A DNA stretch of 64,000 nt, taken from Flavilitoribacter nigricans DSM 23189 = NBRC 102662 (GTDB lineage: Bacteria > Bacteroidota > Bacteroidia > Chitinophagales > Saprospiraceae). The stretch spans positions 1-64,000 of the forward strand of contig NZ_PDUD01000049.1 of NCBI RefSeq assembly GCF_002646595.1, in the 5' to 3' direction. Both the position numbers and the translations under genes were made by a program. Below are positions 16,755 to 26,415 of this stretch, piece by piece. The notes under the pieces were generated by a model. The model made no database searches. It was not told where the DNA came from and worked only from the letters and a program-made list of their open reading frames with translations. Position 1 is the stretch's first letter. Each line of letters begins with the position of its first letter.

Positions 16755-18095
16755 ATGAAAAGTATTCTCATTATTGGAGCCGGTCGATCTTCTACAGCTC
16801 TAATTAACTACGTGCTGAATAAAGCGCAGGAGCGGGGTTGGTATGTAATTGTAGCGGATGCAGATCCCGGCCTGGCCGACAAAAAGGTGAATGGGCATCC
16901 GAACGGAAGAGCAGTCTGGCTCGACGTGACCAAATCGAATGACAGAAAAGAAACTATAGGCCGGGCCGATGTGGTTGTTTCCCTCCTGCCGGCCCACCTC
17001 CACTTGGAGGTAGCGCACGATTGTATCAAACTGAAAAAACACCTGATCACAGCTTCTTACGTTTCTCAGGAAATGTACCGCATGGGTGATGAAGCCCGCA
17101 ACCGGGAACTAATCTTCATGGGCGAAATGGGGCTGGACCCGGGTATCGATCATATGTCCGCCATGCAGCGGATCCACCAGATCAAGGCCGACGGCGGGAA
17201 ACTCATTTCCTTTGTCTCCAATACCGGAGGCCTGGTAGCGCCGGAGAGCGATACCAATCCCTGGCACTACAAGTTCTCCTGGAATCCGCGCAACGTGGTA
17301 CTGGCCGGGCAGGGCACGGCTCAGTATCTGGAAAATGGCAAACTGAAATTCATCCCCTACAACCGGCTGTTCAAAGAATACCGGACACTCGAAATTCCGG
17401 GGATGGGTGAATATGAGGCCTACGCCAACCGCGATTCCCTCCTGTACCGCGAAGTCTACGGTCTGGACGAAATTCCCAATATCCTGCGGGGCACTATTCG
17501 CGCCCGCGGCTTCTGCGATGCCTGGCACGCACTGGTGCGGATCGGTCTGACGGATGCTTCCTTCCCGATCCTGGATTCCGGCAATATCACCTACCACGAA
17601 TTTATGGAAGCTTATGTACCGCCCAACGGCAGCGGCTCCGTAAAGGAACGGGTAGCCCGCATGATCGATGTGGATGTGGATTCGGACGTGATGAAAAAAC
17701 TGGAATGGCTGGGACTATTCCGCAAGAAAAAGATCAAACTGTCGAATGCCTCACCCGCGCTGATCCTGGAAAACCTGTTGCTCGATAAGTGGAAGCTGTC
17801 TACCGGCGATAAAGATATGATCGTCATGCAGCACCAGTTCGAGTACGAAATGAAGGGCGAGCACAAACAACTGACCTCGACCCTGGTGATGAAGGGCGAA
17901 GACGACGTGAACACCGCGATGTCGAAACTGGTCGGTTTACCGATGGGTATTTTTGTGCGTCTGGTCATGGAAGGTAAGATCAATTCCAAAGGCGTGAATA
18001 TTCCGGTAATGCCGGAAGTGTACAATCCGGTGCTTACCGAACTGAAAGAATACGGCGTGGACTTCAAGGAGGAGGAAAAAGTAATTTCCGTTTGA
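16755..18095 (+). CDS. Saccharopine dehydrogenase-like oxidoreductase
   Basis: 446 aa. The N-terminal Rossmann domain has the dinucleotide loop GAGRSSTALI (about 7-16), followed by the saccharopine-dehydrogenase C-terminal domain containing GEMGLDPGIDHMSAM (about 121-135). The family interconverts saccharopine with lysine or glutamate semialdehyde adducts; in bacteria the true substrate is often uncertain. Cytoplasmic. The stop TGA overlaps the TTG start of the flippase gene by 4 bp, indicating translational coupling though the functions look unrelated. A purine-rich AAGGAGGAGG at 18066-18075 lies inside the gene end and can serve the next start. Confidence 0.85.
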   Translation: MKSILIIGAGRSSTALINYVLNKAQERGWYVIVADADPGLADKKVNGHPNGRAVWLDVTKSNDRKETIGRADVVVSLLPAHLHLEVAHDCIKLKKHLITASYVSQEMYRMGDEARNRELIFMGEMGLDPGIDHMSAMQRIHQIKADGGKLISFVSNTGGLVAPESDTNPWHYKFSWNPRNVVLAGQGTAQYLENGKLKFIPYNRLFKEYRTLEIPGMGEYEAYANRDSLLYREVYGLDEIPNILRGTIRARGFCDAWHALVRIGLTDASFPILDSGNITYHEFMEAYVPPNGSGSVKERVARMIDVDVDSDVMKKLEWLGLFRKKKIKLSNASPALILENLLLDKWKLSTGDKDMIVMQHQFEYEMKGEHKQLTSTLVMKGEDDVNTAMSKLVGLPMGIFVRLVMEGKINSKGVNIPVMPEVYNPVLTELKEYGVDFKEEEKVISV

Positions 18096-19405
18096 TCCTT
18101 CGGCGAATTTCCACTTTTCTCTTTACCGATGTCAAAGCGCTGCAGGCCTATCACCTGATGCGGCAGGGCGCAACGATACTGATCGCGGTATTGTTGACCA
18201 AAACCGGCCTTGCCACTCAGGTGATCGGCACCTACGAGATGCTCTTCTATCTGGGCACCCTGGTCAGCGCTTTCTGGATACAGGGGCTGGTACAGGGTTT
18301 TCTGAGTGAATATCCGCGGCTGCCGGAAACCGAACAGCGTCAACTGATCACCAATGCCTACGGGGCCTTCCTGTTGCTGGGATTACTGATCAGTGCGGTC
18401 ATGATCCTCGGCAAAAACTACTTGTTACCCTGGCTGACCGGTCAGCCGGAACTGGATTATTACCAGTTGTTCTTCGTTTATCTGGCGCTGAACTTTCCTC
18501 CTTTCTTACTGGAAAATTTCTTTCTGCTCTGGAAGCGGCCGCAGCAGAACTTCTTCTACGGACTGATCTCCTTTCTGCCCATGGTGGCGGTGGTGGTGAT
18601 CCCACCCTGGCTGTCCCTGGACTTCGTTTACAGCTTTTACGGGCTGATCGTACTTGCGGCCTGCCGGCATCTGTACCTCCTGTATTTCGTGATTCGACGG
18701 GGCAACTGGCAGCTGCGTACCGATCTGTTGCGTCGGTGGTGGTGGATCTCGCTTCCGCTGATCCTGTACGCGCTGCTGGCCGGGATCAATGTTTCCTTTG
18801 ACAGTTGGCTGGTGGGACAATATTACCGGGGAGATGAAACCCAGTTCGCCATTTTTCGCTACGGAGCCCGGGAGCTCCCCTTTGTGATCGCGCTTTCGGC
18901 GGCCCTGGGAACGGCCCTGGTGCCACGGGTAGCCGATCAGTTGGAACTGGCCCTGAGTGAGATCAAAAGCAAATCCCGCAAACTCTTTCACCTGTTGTTT
19001 CCGGTATCCATCGGCCTGATGCTTACCAGTAAGTGGCTCTTTCCCTGGGTGTTCAATGCCGATTTTCGCGACAGCGTACTGATCTTCAATATCTTTCTTT
19101 TGGTCATCATCAGCCGCCTGATCTTTTCCCGGACCATTCTGGTGGGATTACAGGACAATCGGGTCATTCTGATCATTTCCCTGGTCGAATTACTGGCCAA
19201 TATACTGTTATCCTGGTGGCTGATCCGGCAGGTGGGCCTGCCGGGAGTAGCCTGGGGAACCTTGCTGGCGATCACCCTGGAAAAGATCCTGATCACCGGC
19301 TATGTGTACTATCGCTATCGCATTCCCTGGCAGCGCTATACGGATCTGCGCTGGTTGCTGACGTATTCCGTACTGTTGCTGCTGGCTTTTGCCGTGAGCT
19401 TCTAG
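18092..19405 (+). CDS. Polysaccharide flippase (Wzx/MATE-like) membrane protein
   Basis: 437 aa with about 12-14 predicted membrane segments, of the oligosaccharidyl-lipid flippase group that moves lipid-linked sugars across the inner membrane. The start is TTG (18092), overlapping the previous stop in TTGA; no in-frame ATG occurs before the first helix, and a Shine-Dalgarno-like AGGAGGAGG lies 17 bp upstream. Mid-protein and C-terminal motifs (ARELPFVIALSAALGTALVPR; GLPGVAWGT) fit the fold. There are no glycosyltransferase neighbours here, so the glycan is unknown. It converges on a histidine kinase gene with a 7-bp gap. Confidence 0.8.
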   Translation: MILRRISTFLFTDVKALQAYHLMRQGATILIAVLLTKTGLATQVIGTYEMLFYLGTLVSAFWIQGLVQGFLSEYPRLPETEQRQLITNAYGAFLLLGLLISAVMILGKNYLLPWLTGQPELDYYQLFFVYLALNFPPFLLENFFLLWKRPQQNFFYGLISFLPMVAVVVIPPWLSLDFVYSFYGLIVLAACRHLYLLYFVIRRGNWQLRTDLLRRWWWISLPLILYALLAGINVSFDSWLVGQYYRGDETQFAIFRYGARELPFVIALSAALGTALVPRVADQLELALSEIKSKSRKLFHLLFPVSIGLMLTSKWLFPWVFNADFRDSVLIFNIFLLVIISRLIFSRTILVGLQDNRVILIISLVELLANILLSWWLIRQVGLPGVAWGTLLAITLEKILITGYVYYRYRIPWQRYTDLRWLLTYSVLLLLAFAVSF

Positions 19406-19412
19406 AGTACGG

Positions 19413-21512
19413 TCAGGCTTCTTCCAGGAGGCGCTTGCGGACGGCGAGCCCGTTTTGGGTCGGATGGACAGGTAGCGTAAAGTAAAAGGTACTGCCCTCT
19501 TCTTCGACGGATTCCAGCCAGATCTTTCCTCCCATTTGTTCTACGATCTTTTTGCAGGTAGCGAGCCCGATGCCCGAACTATTGGAAAGGCTCTTGTTTT
19601 TCAACGTTTTAAACAATAGAAAAATACGATCGTAAAATTCCCGGGCAATCCCAATGCCGTTATCCCGGATACTAAAGTGGTGCTGATCGTTTTTCAGATG
19701 GTAATTGATATCGATGACGGGCGGCGTATCATCGTGGCAGTATTTAATGCCATTGGTGATCAGGTTCTGGAAGAGCTGATAGATGCGTGCCGGATCGCTG
19801 AGCATGGATTCCGGTAGGGGAGCATTGACCCGGATCACCGCTTCTTTTTCGTTAATCAGCCTTTGCAGATCCTGACGTACCTGACTGATGATCTTATTGA
19901 GATCGACCCGCTCAATGCTGGCCGGAGAGTTGTTGATCTTGGCGTAGGTGAGCAGATCGTTGATCAGTTTTTCGATCCGCCGGGTACCTTCCTGGATAAA
20001 ATTGAGGTATTCCAGCTCATCGCCACTCAGCTTTTGGGCTGCTCTTTTTTCCAGCAACTGGGAAAAACTGACGATGGTTCGCATGGGCTCCCGCAGGTCG
20101 TGAGAAGCCAGATGGGCGAAATTCTCTAGCTGCATATTGGATTCGATATAGGCCTGCAGCTGACTGTTCTTTTCGTAGAGTTGTTGCTCGGCATTGGCCA
20201 GTTCGCTGTTTTTGGCATTCAGGGCCCGTGAAGTGCGCCATTTCACAAAGTAAACATAGCCTCCCACAAACAGCAGCAGTAGAAAGAACGTAGTGGCGAA
20301 CCACAGCAAACGGATGTGATTCTTATGCGCGATCTGTTCCTGTTGCAGCAGTTCGATCTGGTTTTGCCGCTCTTTGGCCTGATAACCGGCCTCCAGCCGG
20401 GCGGTTTGTTCCTGTCTTTCCCGATCGCGGTTCCTTTCGTGAACCAGGTGGTACTGGCGCAGGTATTCTACCGTCTGCTCGTAATTGCGTTTCTTCTCGC
20501 TGAGGTTCGAAAGCAGCAGCAGGGTTTTGGCCTCGTACCAGTACATTTTGGCTTCCCGCGAAATGAACAGGGCCTCTTCTGCGTGCGATATGGCCCGGTC
20601 GATCCGTCCGGTTTCGGCGTATCCCTGGCTAAGCGTGGTGAGCGCCTGAATGATCTTTCGCGTAAAGTTATGGTGTTTGGCGATCTGCAGCGCTTCCAGG
20701 GCATGCCCCCGGGCGGATTCAAAATCGAGCAAACGGCCCTCGATCTCGGCCAACGTGATCAGAAAACTGGCTTTGGACTCCATATCCCCCAACTCGTCGG
20801 CAAGTGGCAATACCCGGATCACATCTTCGTAAGCTTCCTGGGTCTGGCCGCTTTTCATCTTGGCGGTGGCCAGTTCGTCGACGTACATAGCCGCAATGGT
20901 CTTGTCTTCTAACTGCTCTCCGACGGCCAGTGCCCGTTCAAAATATTCGATGGATCGGGGCAATTCCATCTGGGCGTGGTAGGCGGTTCCGAGGTTGCCC
21001 AAGATCAGCGCTTTCAGCCGGTTGTCTTCTTCGATCTGTTCATCGAAGATATCAACTGCTTTCAACAATGATTTTATGGCCTCATGGTAAGAAAGGTTAT
21101 AGATCTGGATCAGTGCGATATTATTCAGACAGGCCGCCTGGGTGTAGTAATCACTGACCTGGCCGGCGTAATCAATGGCCTGTTCGTAATACTGTATAAT
21201 GGTGTCCGGATGGACGCCCAGTTTGTAGTAGGCGATCCCCTTGTTCTTGAGGGCATAAGCCAGTCCCCGGATATAGTTCAGATCCTCAGAACGGCTAATG
21301 GCCATATCGGCGTATTTCAAGACGCTATCCGGATTGACCCGCCGGTACGCGTAACTGATCTCATTGAGAATGTCGATCTGCTTGTATTGGTCGTTCTGTT
21401 GCCAGTAGGCCTCCCATTGCTGATCCACTTCCCGCTGGATGTCCTGCCCGGAAAGCGCAGTGGTCCAGATAATTAATCCAACCCAAAGGGGTAGGGAAAA
21501 GGTGTTGCTCAT
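19413..21512 (-). CDS. TPR-containing sensor histidine kinase
   Basis: 699 aa. Signal/leader segment 1-22, periplasmic TPR repeats at about 60-370, a single membrane helix at about 398-422, a coiled coil, then HisKA with the phospho-acceptor His near residue 470 (ASHDLREP). The HATPase domain follows, with N-box (NLITNGIKYC), DNGIG and GIGLATCKKIVEQMGG boxes. This architecture is common in Bacteroidota. No response regulator lies next to it, so its partner is elsewhere. The inner-membrane kinase presumably senses via the TPR region; signal unknown. Confidence 0.9.
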   Translation of the reverse strand: MSNTFSLPLWVGLIIWTTALSGQDIQREVDQQWEAYWQQNDQYKQIDILNEISYAYRRVNPDSVLKYADMAISRSEDLNYIRGLAYALKNKGIAYYKLGVHPDTIIQYYEQAIDYAGQVSDYYTQAACLNNIALIQIYNLSYHEAIKSLLKAVDIFDEQIEEDNRLKALILGNLGTAYHAQMELPRSIEYFERALAVGEQLEDKTIAAMYVDELATAKMKSGQTQEAYEDVIRVLPLADELGDMESKASFLITLAEIEGRLLDFESARGHALEALQIAKHHNFTRKIIQALTTLSQGYAETGRIDRAISHAEEALFISREAKMYWYEAKTLLLLSNLSEKKRNYEQTVEYLRQYHLVHERNRDRERQEQTARLEAGYQAKERQNQIELLQQEQIAHKNHIRLLWFATTFFLLLLFVGGYVYFVKWRTSRALNAKNSELANAEQQLYEKNSQLQAYIESNMQLENFAHLASHDLREPMRTIVSFSQLLEKRAAQKLSGDELEYLNFIQEGTRRIEKLINDLLTYAKINNSPASIERVDLNKIISQVRQDLQRLINEKEAVIRVNAPLPESMLSDPARIYQLFQNLITNGIKYCHDDTPPVIDINYHLKNDQHHFSIRDNGIGIAREFYDRIFLLFKTLKNKSLSNSSGIGLATCKKIVEQMGGKIWLESVEEEGSTFYFTLPVHPTQNGLAVRKRLLEEA

Positions 21513-22035
21513 CTGCTCCTGATTTACTGAATAGAAAGATGGATCTGAACGATGATTGAGGGAACGTCAAGTCGACAACTGAAGTCAATCGGTTGAGGGG
21601 GACTGCCTGGTAAAAAGCAATTTTAGCCAGGTATAAGATAGGAAAATTATTGAGAATGCGAATACTTGTTCGTAAACTTTACTTTCCGTCTTTATTTAGA
21701 GACTTGATTAAAACAGAGCGGCGTGGATTTGTAATTTGCCCAGTGTAGTAAATGAGAGAGACTGACCTTTAAAATGGCCGTAGTAGTGTTAAGTTCATAG
21801 TCGTTTTAATTCAGCTCAGATCCATTCCCGAAAGGACCGGTACAAGATGTTTCGGCATCCGGGAAATTTATTACAACATGGCGGATACCGTAAGGGTGTG
21901 CGGCAAATATAGATAAAAGCTGTAAAATCCATCTCGTGGATATCGCTAATTTTTCCGGGGCAGGTCTTGCGTTGTGTTACATTTTGAGTTAGCTTTGTAA
22001 TTCAAAGTACTTGGATAGAAATAAAATTAAACTCA
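21513..22035. other. 523-bp divergent promoter region
   Basis: It separates the leftward histidine kinase from the rightward VIT/exosortase pair. Only the promoter at 21967-21997 is clear. The rest has no convincing frame or RNA structure. Confidence 0.5.
21967..21997 (+). promoter_or_regulatory. Bacteroidota-type promoter of the VIT/exosortase N pair
   Basis: -33 TTG (21967-21969), about 20-bp spacer, -7 TAGCTTTG (21990-21997), an exact TAnnTTTG. The predicted start near 22004 gives a leader of about 32 nt before the ATG at 22036. Confidence 0.6.
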
Positions 22036-24570
22036 ATGCAGCTCCTGAAAAGCTTTCGCAGTCCCTCTGATGATCCCGTGTTGCTGACCGGTTTTATAGC
22101 ACTGGGCATTTCCTTCCTCTCCTTTGCGGCCACCATGCAGATGGAGGGTTCCAGTTTCGAGTTATTATCGGTGAATTTCCTGCTCAGTTACCTCATTTTC
22201 CTGGCCTATTTCATTTATCTGCTGACGGAGAACAGGAGACAATTTGGCGGGATGTTACGATTTAAAAGTCTGGATTACAATTTATTGCTGCTGCAACTGG
22301 CTAATATCAGTGCCTATTCGCTCAATCGCAATGTGCCGGTTTTTGAGATCTCAACGGACTGGCTGGTGAACTATCTGCTGATCTACAATATCGCCATTTT
22401 ACTTTTCATACTGAGGAAACACCGGCGGCCGGACAGCATCAATCTGACCATCCTGCTGGTGATCGCCTCGGGTGTCTTCTTCCAGCTTTACGAATCCTTT
22501 TACACTTTGCCCTACTACGGTATCGGCATCGCTGCCTTCTGGTTTTTCGGCCTGTCGCTGCACATATTTATACCGATCTGGTTTTTGGTTTCCAGTATAA
22601 AAATTGTGAAAAAATACCTGGACGAATCGAGCCGTTTCCGGCCGGTAGCGATCCTCGGAGTAGCTATTCCACTGATCATGGTCCTGCTGTTTACGATCAG
22701 ATGGTCCGTATTGCAGGAACGCATATACACCCATTTTGCCCGTTCCGGGAAGCAGTCGGAAAACACCGAACTGCCGGCCTGGGTGCAGGTCAGCCAGGAA
22801 TTGCCCCGGGATTGGATCAGCGAGCGCATTCTGAAAAGTAAGATCGTTTACCAGACGGCCGCCAATTTCGGGATGGACGGATTTTTACCCCGCGGAGGGT
22901 TCCTGAACGAGCGGCAGCAACACGATCCCCTGGTTTTTTTGGCCTCCCTGTTTACCGGAGATCTGAGCCGGATATCCATGGAGGACCGGATCAGCCTCCT
23001 GCGGGCGGTATTTGATCAACGTCATCAGATGGAACGTAAGCTCTGGCGGGGCGACAACCTCAAAACTTCGGAGATCGTCACCCGCGTGGAACTCTTTCCG
23101 AAATACCGGCTGGCCTATACGGAAAAGGTAATGACGATCCGCAACCAGCTGCGACCCGATCAGTGGAATACCACCCAGGAAGCCCTCTACACGTTTTTCC
23201 TGCCGGAGGGTTCGGTAGTAACCTCGGCCTCCCTCTGGATTGAAGGAGAAGAACGCCCGGCCTACCTGACGACTAAGGAAAAAGCCGATAGCGCCTATAC
23301 CCAGATCGTGGGCAGGGAACGGCGGGATCCGATGCTGGTCCACTGGCAGGAGGGCAACCGGGTAACCGTTCGCGTATTTCCCTGCACTCCGGAAGAAGAC
23401 CGGCGCTTTAAGCTGGGGATTACCAGTCCGCTTCGGTACGACCAGCAAGGTGAGCTGACGTACCATAATATTGATTTTCTCGGGCCCAACTGGCGCCACG
23501 CCCACGAACAGATAACGGTGGTGGGTGTCTTACCCGACCGCCTGGAATCTTCGCTGCGCTTCAGGGATTCGGCCGAAGGCCTGACCTACCAGGGGCAGTA
23601 TCGATCCGACTGGCAACTGCAGCTTCCGGCGCTGCCGCCCGCCACGGAGACTTTCAGTTTCAATGGCAAGCGTTTTCATCTGGAAGACCTTTCCGCCGGA
23701 CAGGAACTCTTCAAGCCCGATGAGATCTATCTGGACATCAATCAGGGCTGGTCGGGCAGTACTTTCCGAAAGGTCTGGTCCGCACTGGCGGGGCGGGAGG
23801 TCTACGTCTATACCGATCGGCTCGTGCGGATGACGGAAGACAACCGGAAGCGTTTATTCCGTCAATTGCGCCACCGAAATTTTAGTTTGTTTCCCTTGCA
23901 CGAGATCCGTGATCCGGAACGGGCCCTGGTCATCACTACCGGTGCGGCGGTCACCCCAACGCTGGAGGACCTCGGATCCAGCAGTTTTGCGAACAGTCTC
24001 CGCCATTTTATGGCCGGCAACCGGCGGCCGGTCCGGGTCTTCCACCTGGGACCGGAATTATCGGTATACTGGAAAACGTTGCGGGAGTTGCGACAGGTGG
24101 ATTACTCCATCGGCGACCGTGATGAACTGACCGCCTCCCTGACCGGTGCGGGTTTTTACCGCTGGGTGGAAGGTCAAGATCAGGTTCTCAATTTATATTC
24201 CGGCACCTCCATTAATCTGAGCGAAAGCGACCAGGACGGCGGGACGGCGCCCGATCACCTGATGCGACTGTACGTATACAACGACCTGATGCGGAAATTG
24301 GGTAATGACTTTTTTGCGAAAAAGGACCGGGCGGATGATCTGATCGCAATGGCGCAGGAAGCGTATGTACTCAGCCCGGTATCCAGCCTGATCGTCCTGG
24401 AAACGCAGGCTGATTACGAACGTTTTGATATTGAGGAAAGCCGGAACAGTCTGCAAAATGCCGCCATCTCCCTTTCCGGTTCCGTTCCCGAACCCCGTGA
24501 ATGGCTGTTGATCCTGCTGAGTCTGGCGGTAGCGGCTTATTTGCTATTTAAGGACAGATGGCGCCTGTAG
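22036..24570 (+). CDS. XrtN-system VIT-domain membrane protein with PEP-CTERM-like tail
   Basis: 844 aa. About six N-terminal membrane helices (residues 15-225) are followed by a long extracytoplasmic region with a VIT (vault inter-alpha-trypsin) domain at about 345-470. The C terminus is a sorting-signal tripartite tail: PEP at 818-820 within SVPEPREW, a hydrophobic segment at about 824-838, then a basic end KDRWRL. That tail is the recognised substrate signature of exosortases, and the exosortase gene starts 37 bp downstream. It is the presumed dedicated substrate of that enzyme. The cargo function is unknown; VIT domains act in protein-protein adhesion. Confidence 0.85.
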   Translation: MQLLKSFRSPSDDPVLLTGFIALGISFLSFAATMQMEGSSFELLSVNFLLSYLIFLAYFIYLLTENRRQFGGMLRFKSLDYNLLLLQLANISAYSLNRNVPVFEISTDWLVNYLLIYNIAILLFILRKHRRPDSINLTILLVIASGVFFQLYESFYTLPYYGIGIAAFWFFGLSLHIFIPIWFLVSSIKIVKKYLDESSRFRPVAILGVAIPLIMVLLFTIRWSVLQERIYTHFARSGKQSENTELPAWVQVSQELPRDWISERILKSKIVYQTAANFGMDGFLPRGGFLNERQQHDPLVFLASLFTGDLSRISMEDRISLLRAVFDQRHQMERKLWRGDNLKTSEIVTRVELFPKYRLAYTEKVMTIRNQLRPDQWNTTQEALYTFFLPEGSVVTSASLWIEGEERPAYLTTKEKADSAYTQIVGRERRDPMLVHWQEGNRVTVRVFPCTPEEDRRFKLGITSPLRYDQQGELTYHNIDFLGPNWRHAHEQITVVGVLPDRLESSLRFRDSAEGLTYQGQYRSDWQLQLPALPPATETFSFNGKRFHLEDLSAGQELFKPDEIYLDINQGWSGSTFRKVWSALAGREVYVYTDRLVRMTEDNRKRLFRQLRHRNFSLFPLHEIRDPERALVITTGAAVTPTLEDLGSSSFANSLRHFMAGNRRPVRVFHLGPELSVYWKTLRELRQVDYSIGDRDELTASLTGAGFYRWVEGQDQVLNLYSGTSINLSESDQDGGTAPDHLMRLYVYNDLMRKLGNDFFAKKDRADDLIAMAQEAYVLSPVSSLIVLETQADYERFDIEESRNSLQNAAISLSGSVPEPREWLLILLSLAVAAYLLFKDRWRL

Positions 24571-24607
24571 GAAGCCGGAAGGATTGAATAACGATAATCA
24601 GTAATAA

Positions 24608-25957
24608 ATGCAGGCGATAGCAAATATACTCAGAGCACCAGGCGGGCGCATCCACGGCGCCCTGGCCCTGATTATGATCGTGCTGATCGTCGGCGGGTAC
24701 GCTTATTTCAATTTCGACAATCAATATTACTCCTTTACCCTCTGGCTGGGCCTCATCTTCGCGCCCTACATTGTGCGGCGGGTAGGCACCGATCCGAGCC
24801 GGCGCTGGCTGTGGGTAGCTCTGCCGCTGGGATTGATCCTTTGCTTTCGGCACAGTACGAGTCTGTTCTATTTCTTCTGCGGATTTTCGGTGCTGTACCT
24901 GCTCGAAAGTACCTGGGGGCGACTGAACAATCTACCCGTATTCCTGATGCTGCTGCTGTCCACGCTGGCCAGTCAGGTCGCCTATATCTGGAGCTTCCCG
25001 ATCCGTCTGCAACTAAGCCGGTGGGCCGCCGATGTGCTTTCCGTGGCCGGTTGGGAAGCCGTTGCACAGGGAAATGTGATCGTTTTGATGGGGCAGGAGT
25101 TTTCCGTCGATCCGGCCTGCATGGGGCTGAGCATGCTGCTGACCGGTAGCCTGCTGGCGCTATTCATGCTGGCCCATTTTGAAAGAAAGTTGAACCGGGT
25201 ATTTTCCGTTCCGGAAATCATGGCCTATCTGTCTGGAGTGTTTTTACTGCTTATTCTGGCCAATTTCACCCGCTTGCTGGCTTTACTGGTCTTCGGGATC
25301 ATGCCGGACAATCCGGCGCACGATGCCATTGGTCTCTTCAGTCTGGTGGTGTACGTGTTGCTACCCTTTTATTTCTACCTGCAGCTGAGCTTACGGAAAA
25401 GGGACCCGCAGTTGGAGAAGACTTCCCTGACGCCCAGGCGCAGATCTGCAATGAAATGGGACCTGCTGGCCGGGGCCAGTATCCTGGTCCTCCTCCTTTG
25501 CAACGGACCCAAATTCCAGCAGCCGTGGGTGGTGCCGGATCAGTCTATTGCCGAGATTGAGCTGCCGGGTTTCCGATCCGAGCTGGTAGAGGGGGGCGTA
25601 CTGAAGCTGGAAAATGACGGTGCACTCATTTACATCAAGCCGGGATCCAAACCTTTTCAGGCTACGCACGATCCGCGGATCTGCTGGCGGGGTACGGGCT
25701 ACGAGTTTACTCATATCGAAAAACGGGCCATCGGTGGGGAACTGCTTTACACGGCCCATTTGCAAAAGGGGAATGATCGGCTGTACACTGCCTGGTGGTT
25801 CGACAGCGGTCGGGAACGTACGGTGGAGGAATGGCATTGGCGCTGGACTGCACTCAGCAAAGGACGAAAATTCCGTCTGGTGAACGTTACGGCCCTCAAC
25901 CCAACGGAACTGGAACGGGAAGTGCTGGCCCTACGGTCGATCAGGCTGCCGGACTGA
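24608..25957 (+). CDS. xrtN: Exosortase N (XrtN) with C-terminal EpsI-like region
   Basis: 449-aa inner-membrane cysteine transpeptidase/protease of the exosortase family. The presumed catalytic triad is visible: Cys171 in PACMGLS, Arg222 in ANFTRLL, His238 in NPAHDAIGL, each at a membrane-helix boundary. Eight to ten helices span about 15-262. A further anchor (about 283-298) leads to an extracytoplasmic domain (about 310-449) with a CWRGTGYEF segment resembling EpsI/DUF3485 proteins, which partner other exosortases as separate genes or fusions. It pairs with the upstream VIT protein and should process that protein's PEP tail. Confidence 0.88.
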   Translation: MQAIANILRAPGGRIHGALALIMIVLIVGGYAYFNFDNQYYSFTLWLGLIFAPYIVRRVGTDPSRRWLWVALPLGLILCFRHSTSLFYFFCGFSVLYLLESTWGRLNNLPVFLMLLLSTLASQVAYIWSFPIRLQLSRWAADVLSVAGWEAVAQGNVIVLMGQEFSVDPACMGLSMLLTGSLLALFMLAHFERKLNRVFSVPEIMAYLSGVFLLLILANFTRLLALLVFGIMPDNPAHDAIGLFSLVVYVLLPFYFYLQLSLRKRDPQLEKTSLTPRRRSAMKWDLLAGASILVLLLCNGPKFQQPWVVPDQSIAEIELPGFRSELVEGGVLKLENDGALIYIKPGSKPFQATHDPRICWRGTGYEFTHIEKRAIGGELLYTAHLQKGNDRLYTAWWFDSGRERTVEEWHWRWTALSKGRKFRLVNVTALNPTELEREVLALRSIRLPD

Positions 25958-26030
25958 TCCCCAAAACTCTTTCTGATCTCAGCGGTTATTTCTACAAATA
26001 TACCTTTCAAAATCACGCTAAAACCATCTT

Positions 26031-26336
26031 ATGAACATCCCAAAGGAAGAGATCGTCATTAATAATAACGAAGCACTGGGACAATTTGAAGCAAACGTTC
26101 GGGGATTTCTGGCCGTAGCCGAATACCGGCGGATAAAGGACCGCATTATTTTCACCCATACCGAGGTGCCCCAGGAACTGGAAGGCAACGGCATCGCTTC
26201 CAAACTGGCCTTCACGGCTCTGGAATTTGCCAAAAGGGAAGGTCTGGTGGTCATGCCGCTCTGTCCGTTCATTGCAGGATACATCCATCGCCATCCGGAA
26301 TATAAGCGACTGGTCCTGGAAGGATTCAAATACTAA
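26031..26336 (+). CDS. Small GNAT-like N-acetyltransferase (YjdJ type)
   Basis: 101 aa, matching the compact GNAT group whose members are about 90-100 aa. The acetyl-CoA loop is in ELEGNGIASKLAFTALEFAK and the C-terminal PLCPFIAGYIHRHPEY is the family's characteristic end. Substrate unknown. It starts 73 bp after the exosortase gene; a near-consensus TACCTTTC upstream may supply its own promoter. Confidence 0.8.
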   Translation: MNIPKEEIVINNNEALGQFEANVRGFLAVAEYRRIKDRIIFTHTEVPQELEGNGIASKLAFTALEFAKREGLVVMPLCPFIAGYIHRHPEYKRLVLEGFKY

Positions 26337-26351
26337 GAAATTTGGAGTACC

Positions 26352-26412
26352 GGAATCCCAAACCTCCAAACCACCCAACGTTCAAACCTTCAAACGTCAC
26401 CACCTTCAAACG
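26352..26412. repeat. Short TTCAAACGTC-type iterated repeat
   Basis: Between the convergent GNAT and thioredoxin genes, the motif TTCAAAC occurs three times (twice as TTCAAACGTC) in a C/A-rich stretch with related CTCCAAACC units. Simple iterated intergenic filler; no coding frame. Confidence 0.6.
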
Positions 26413-26415
26413 TCC

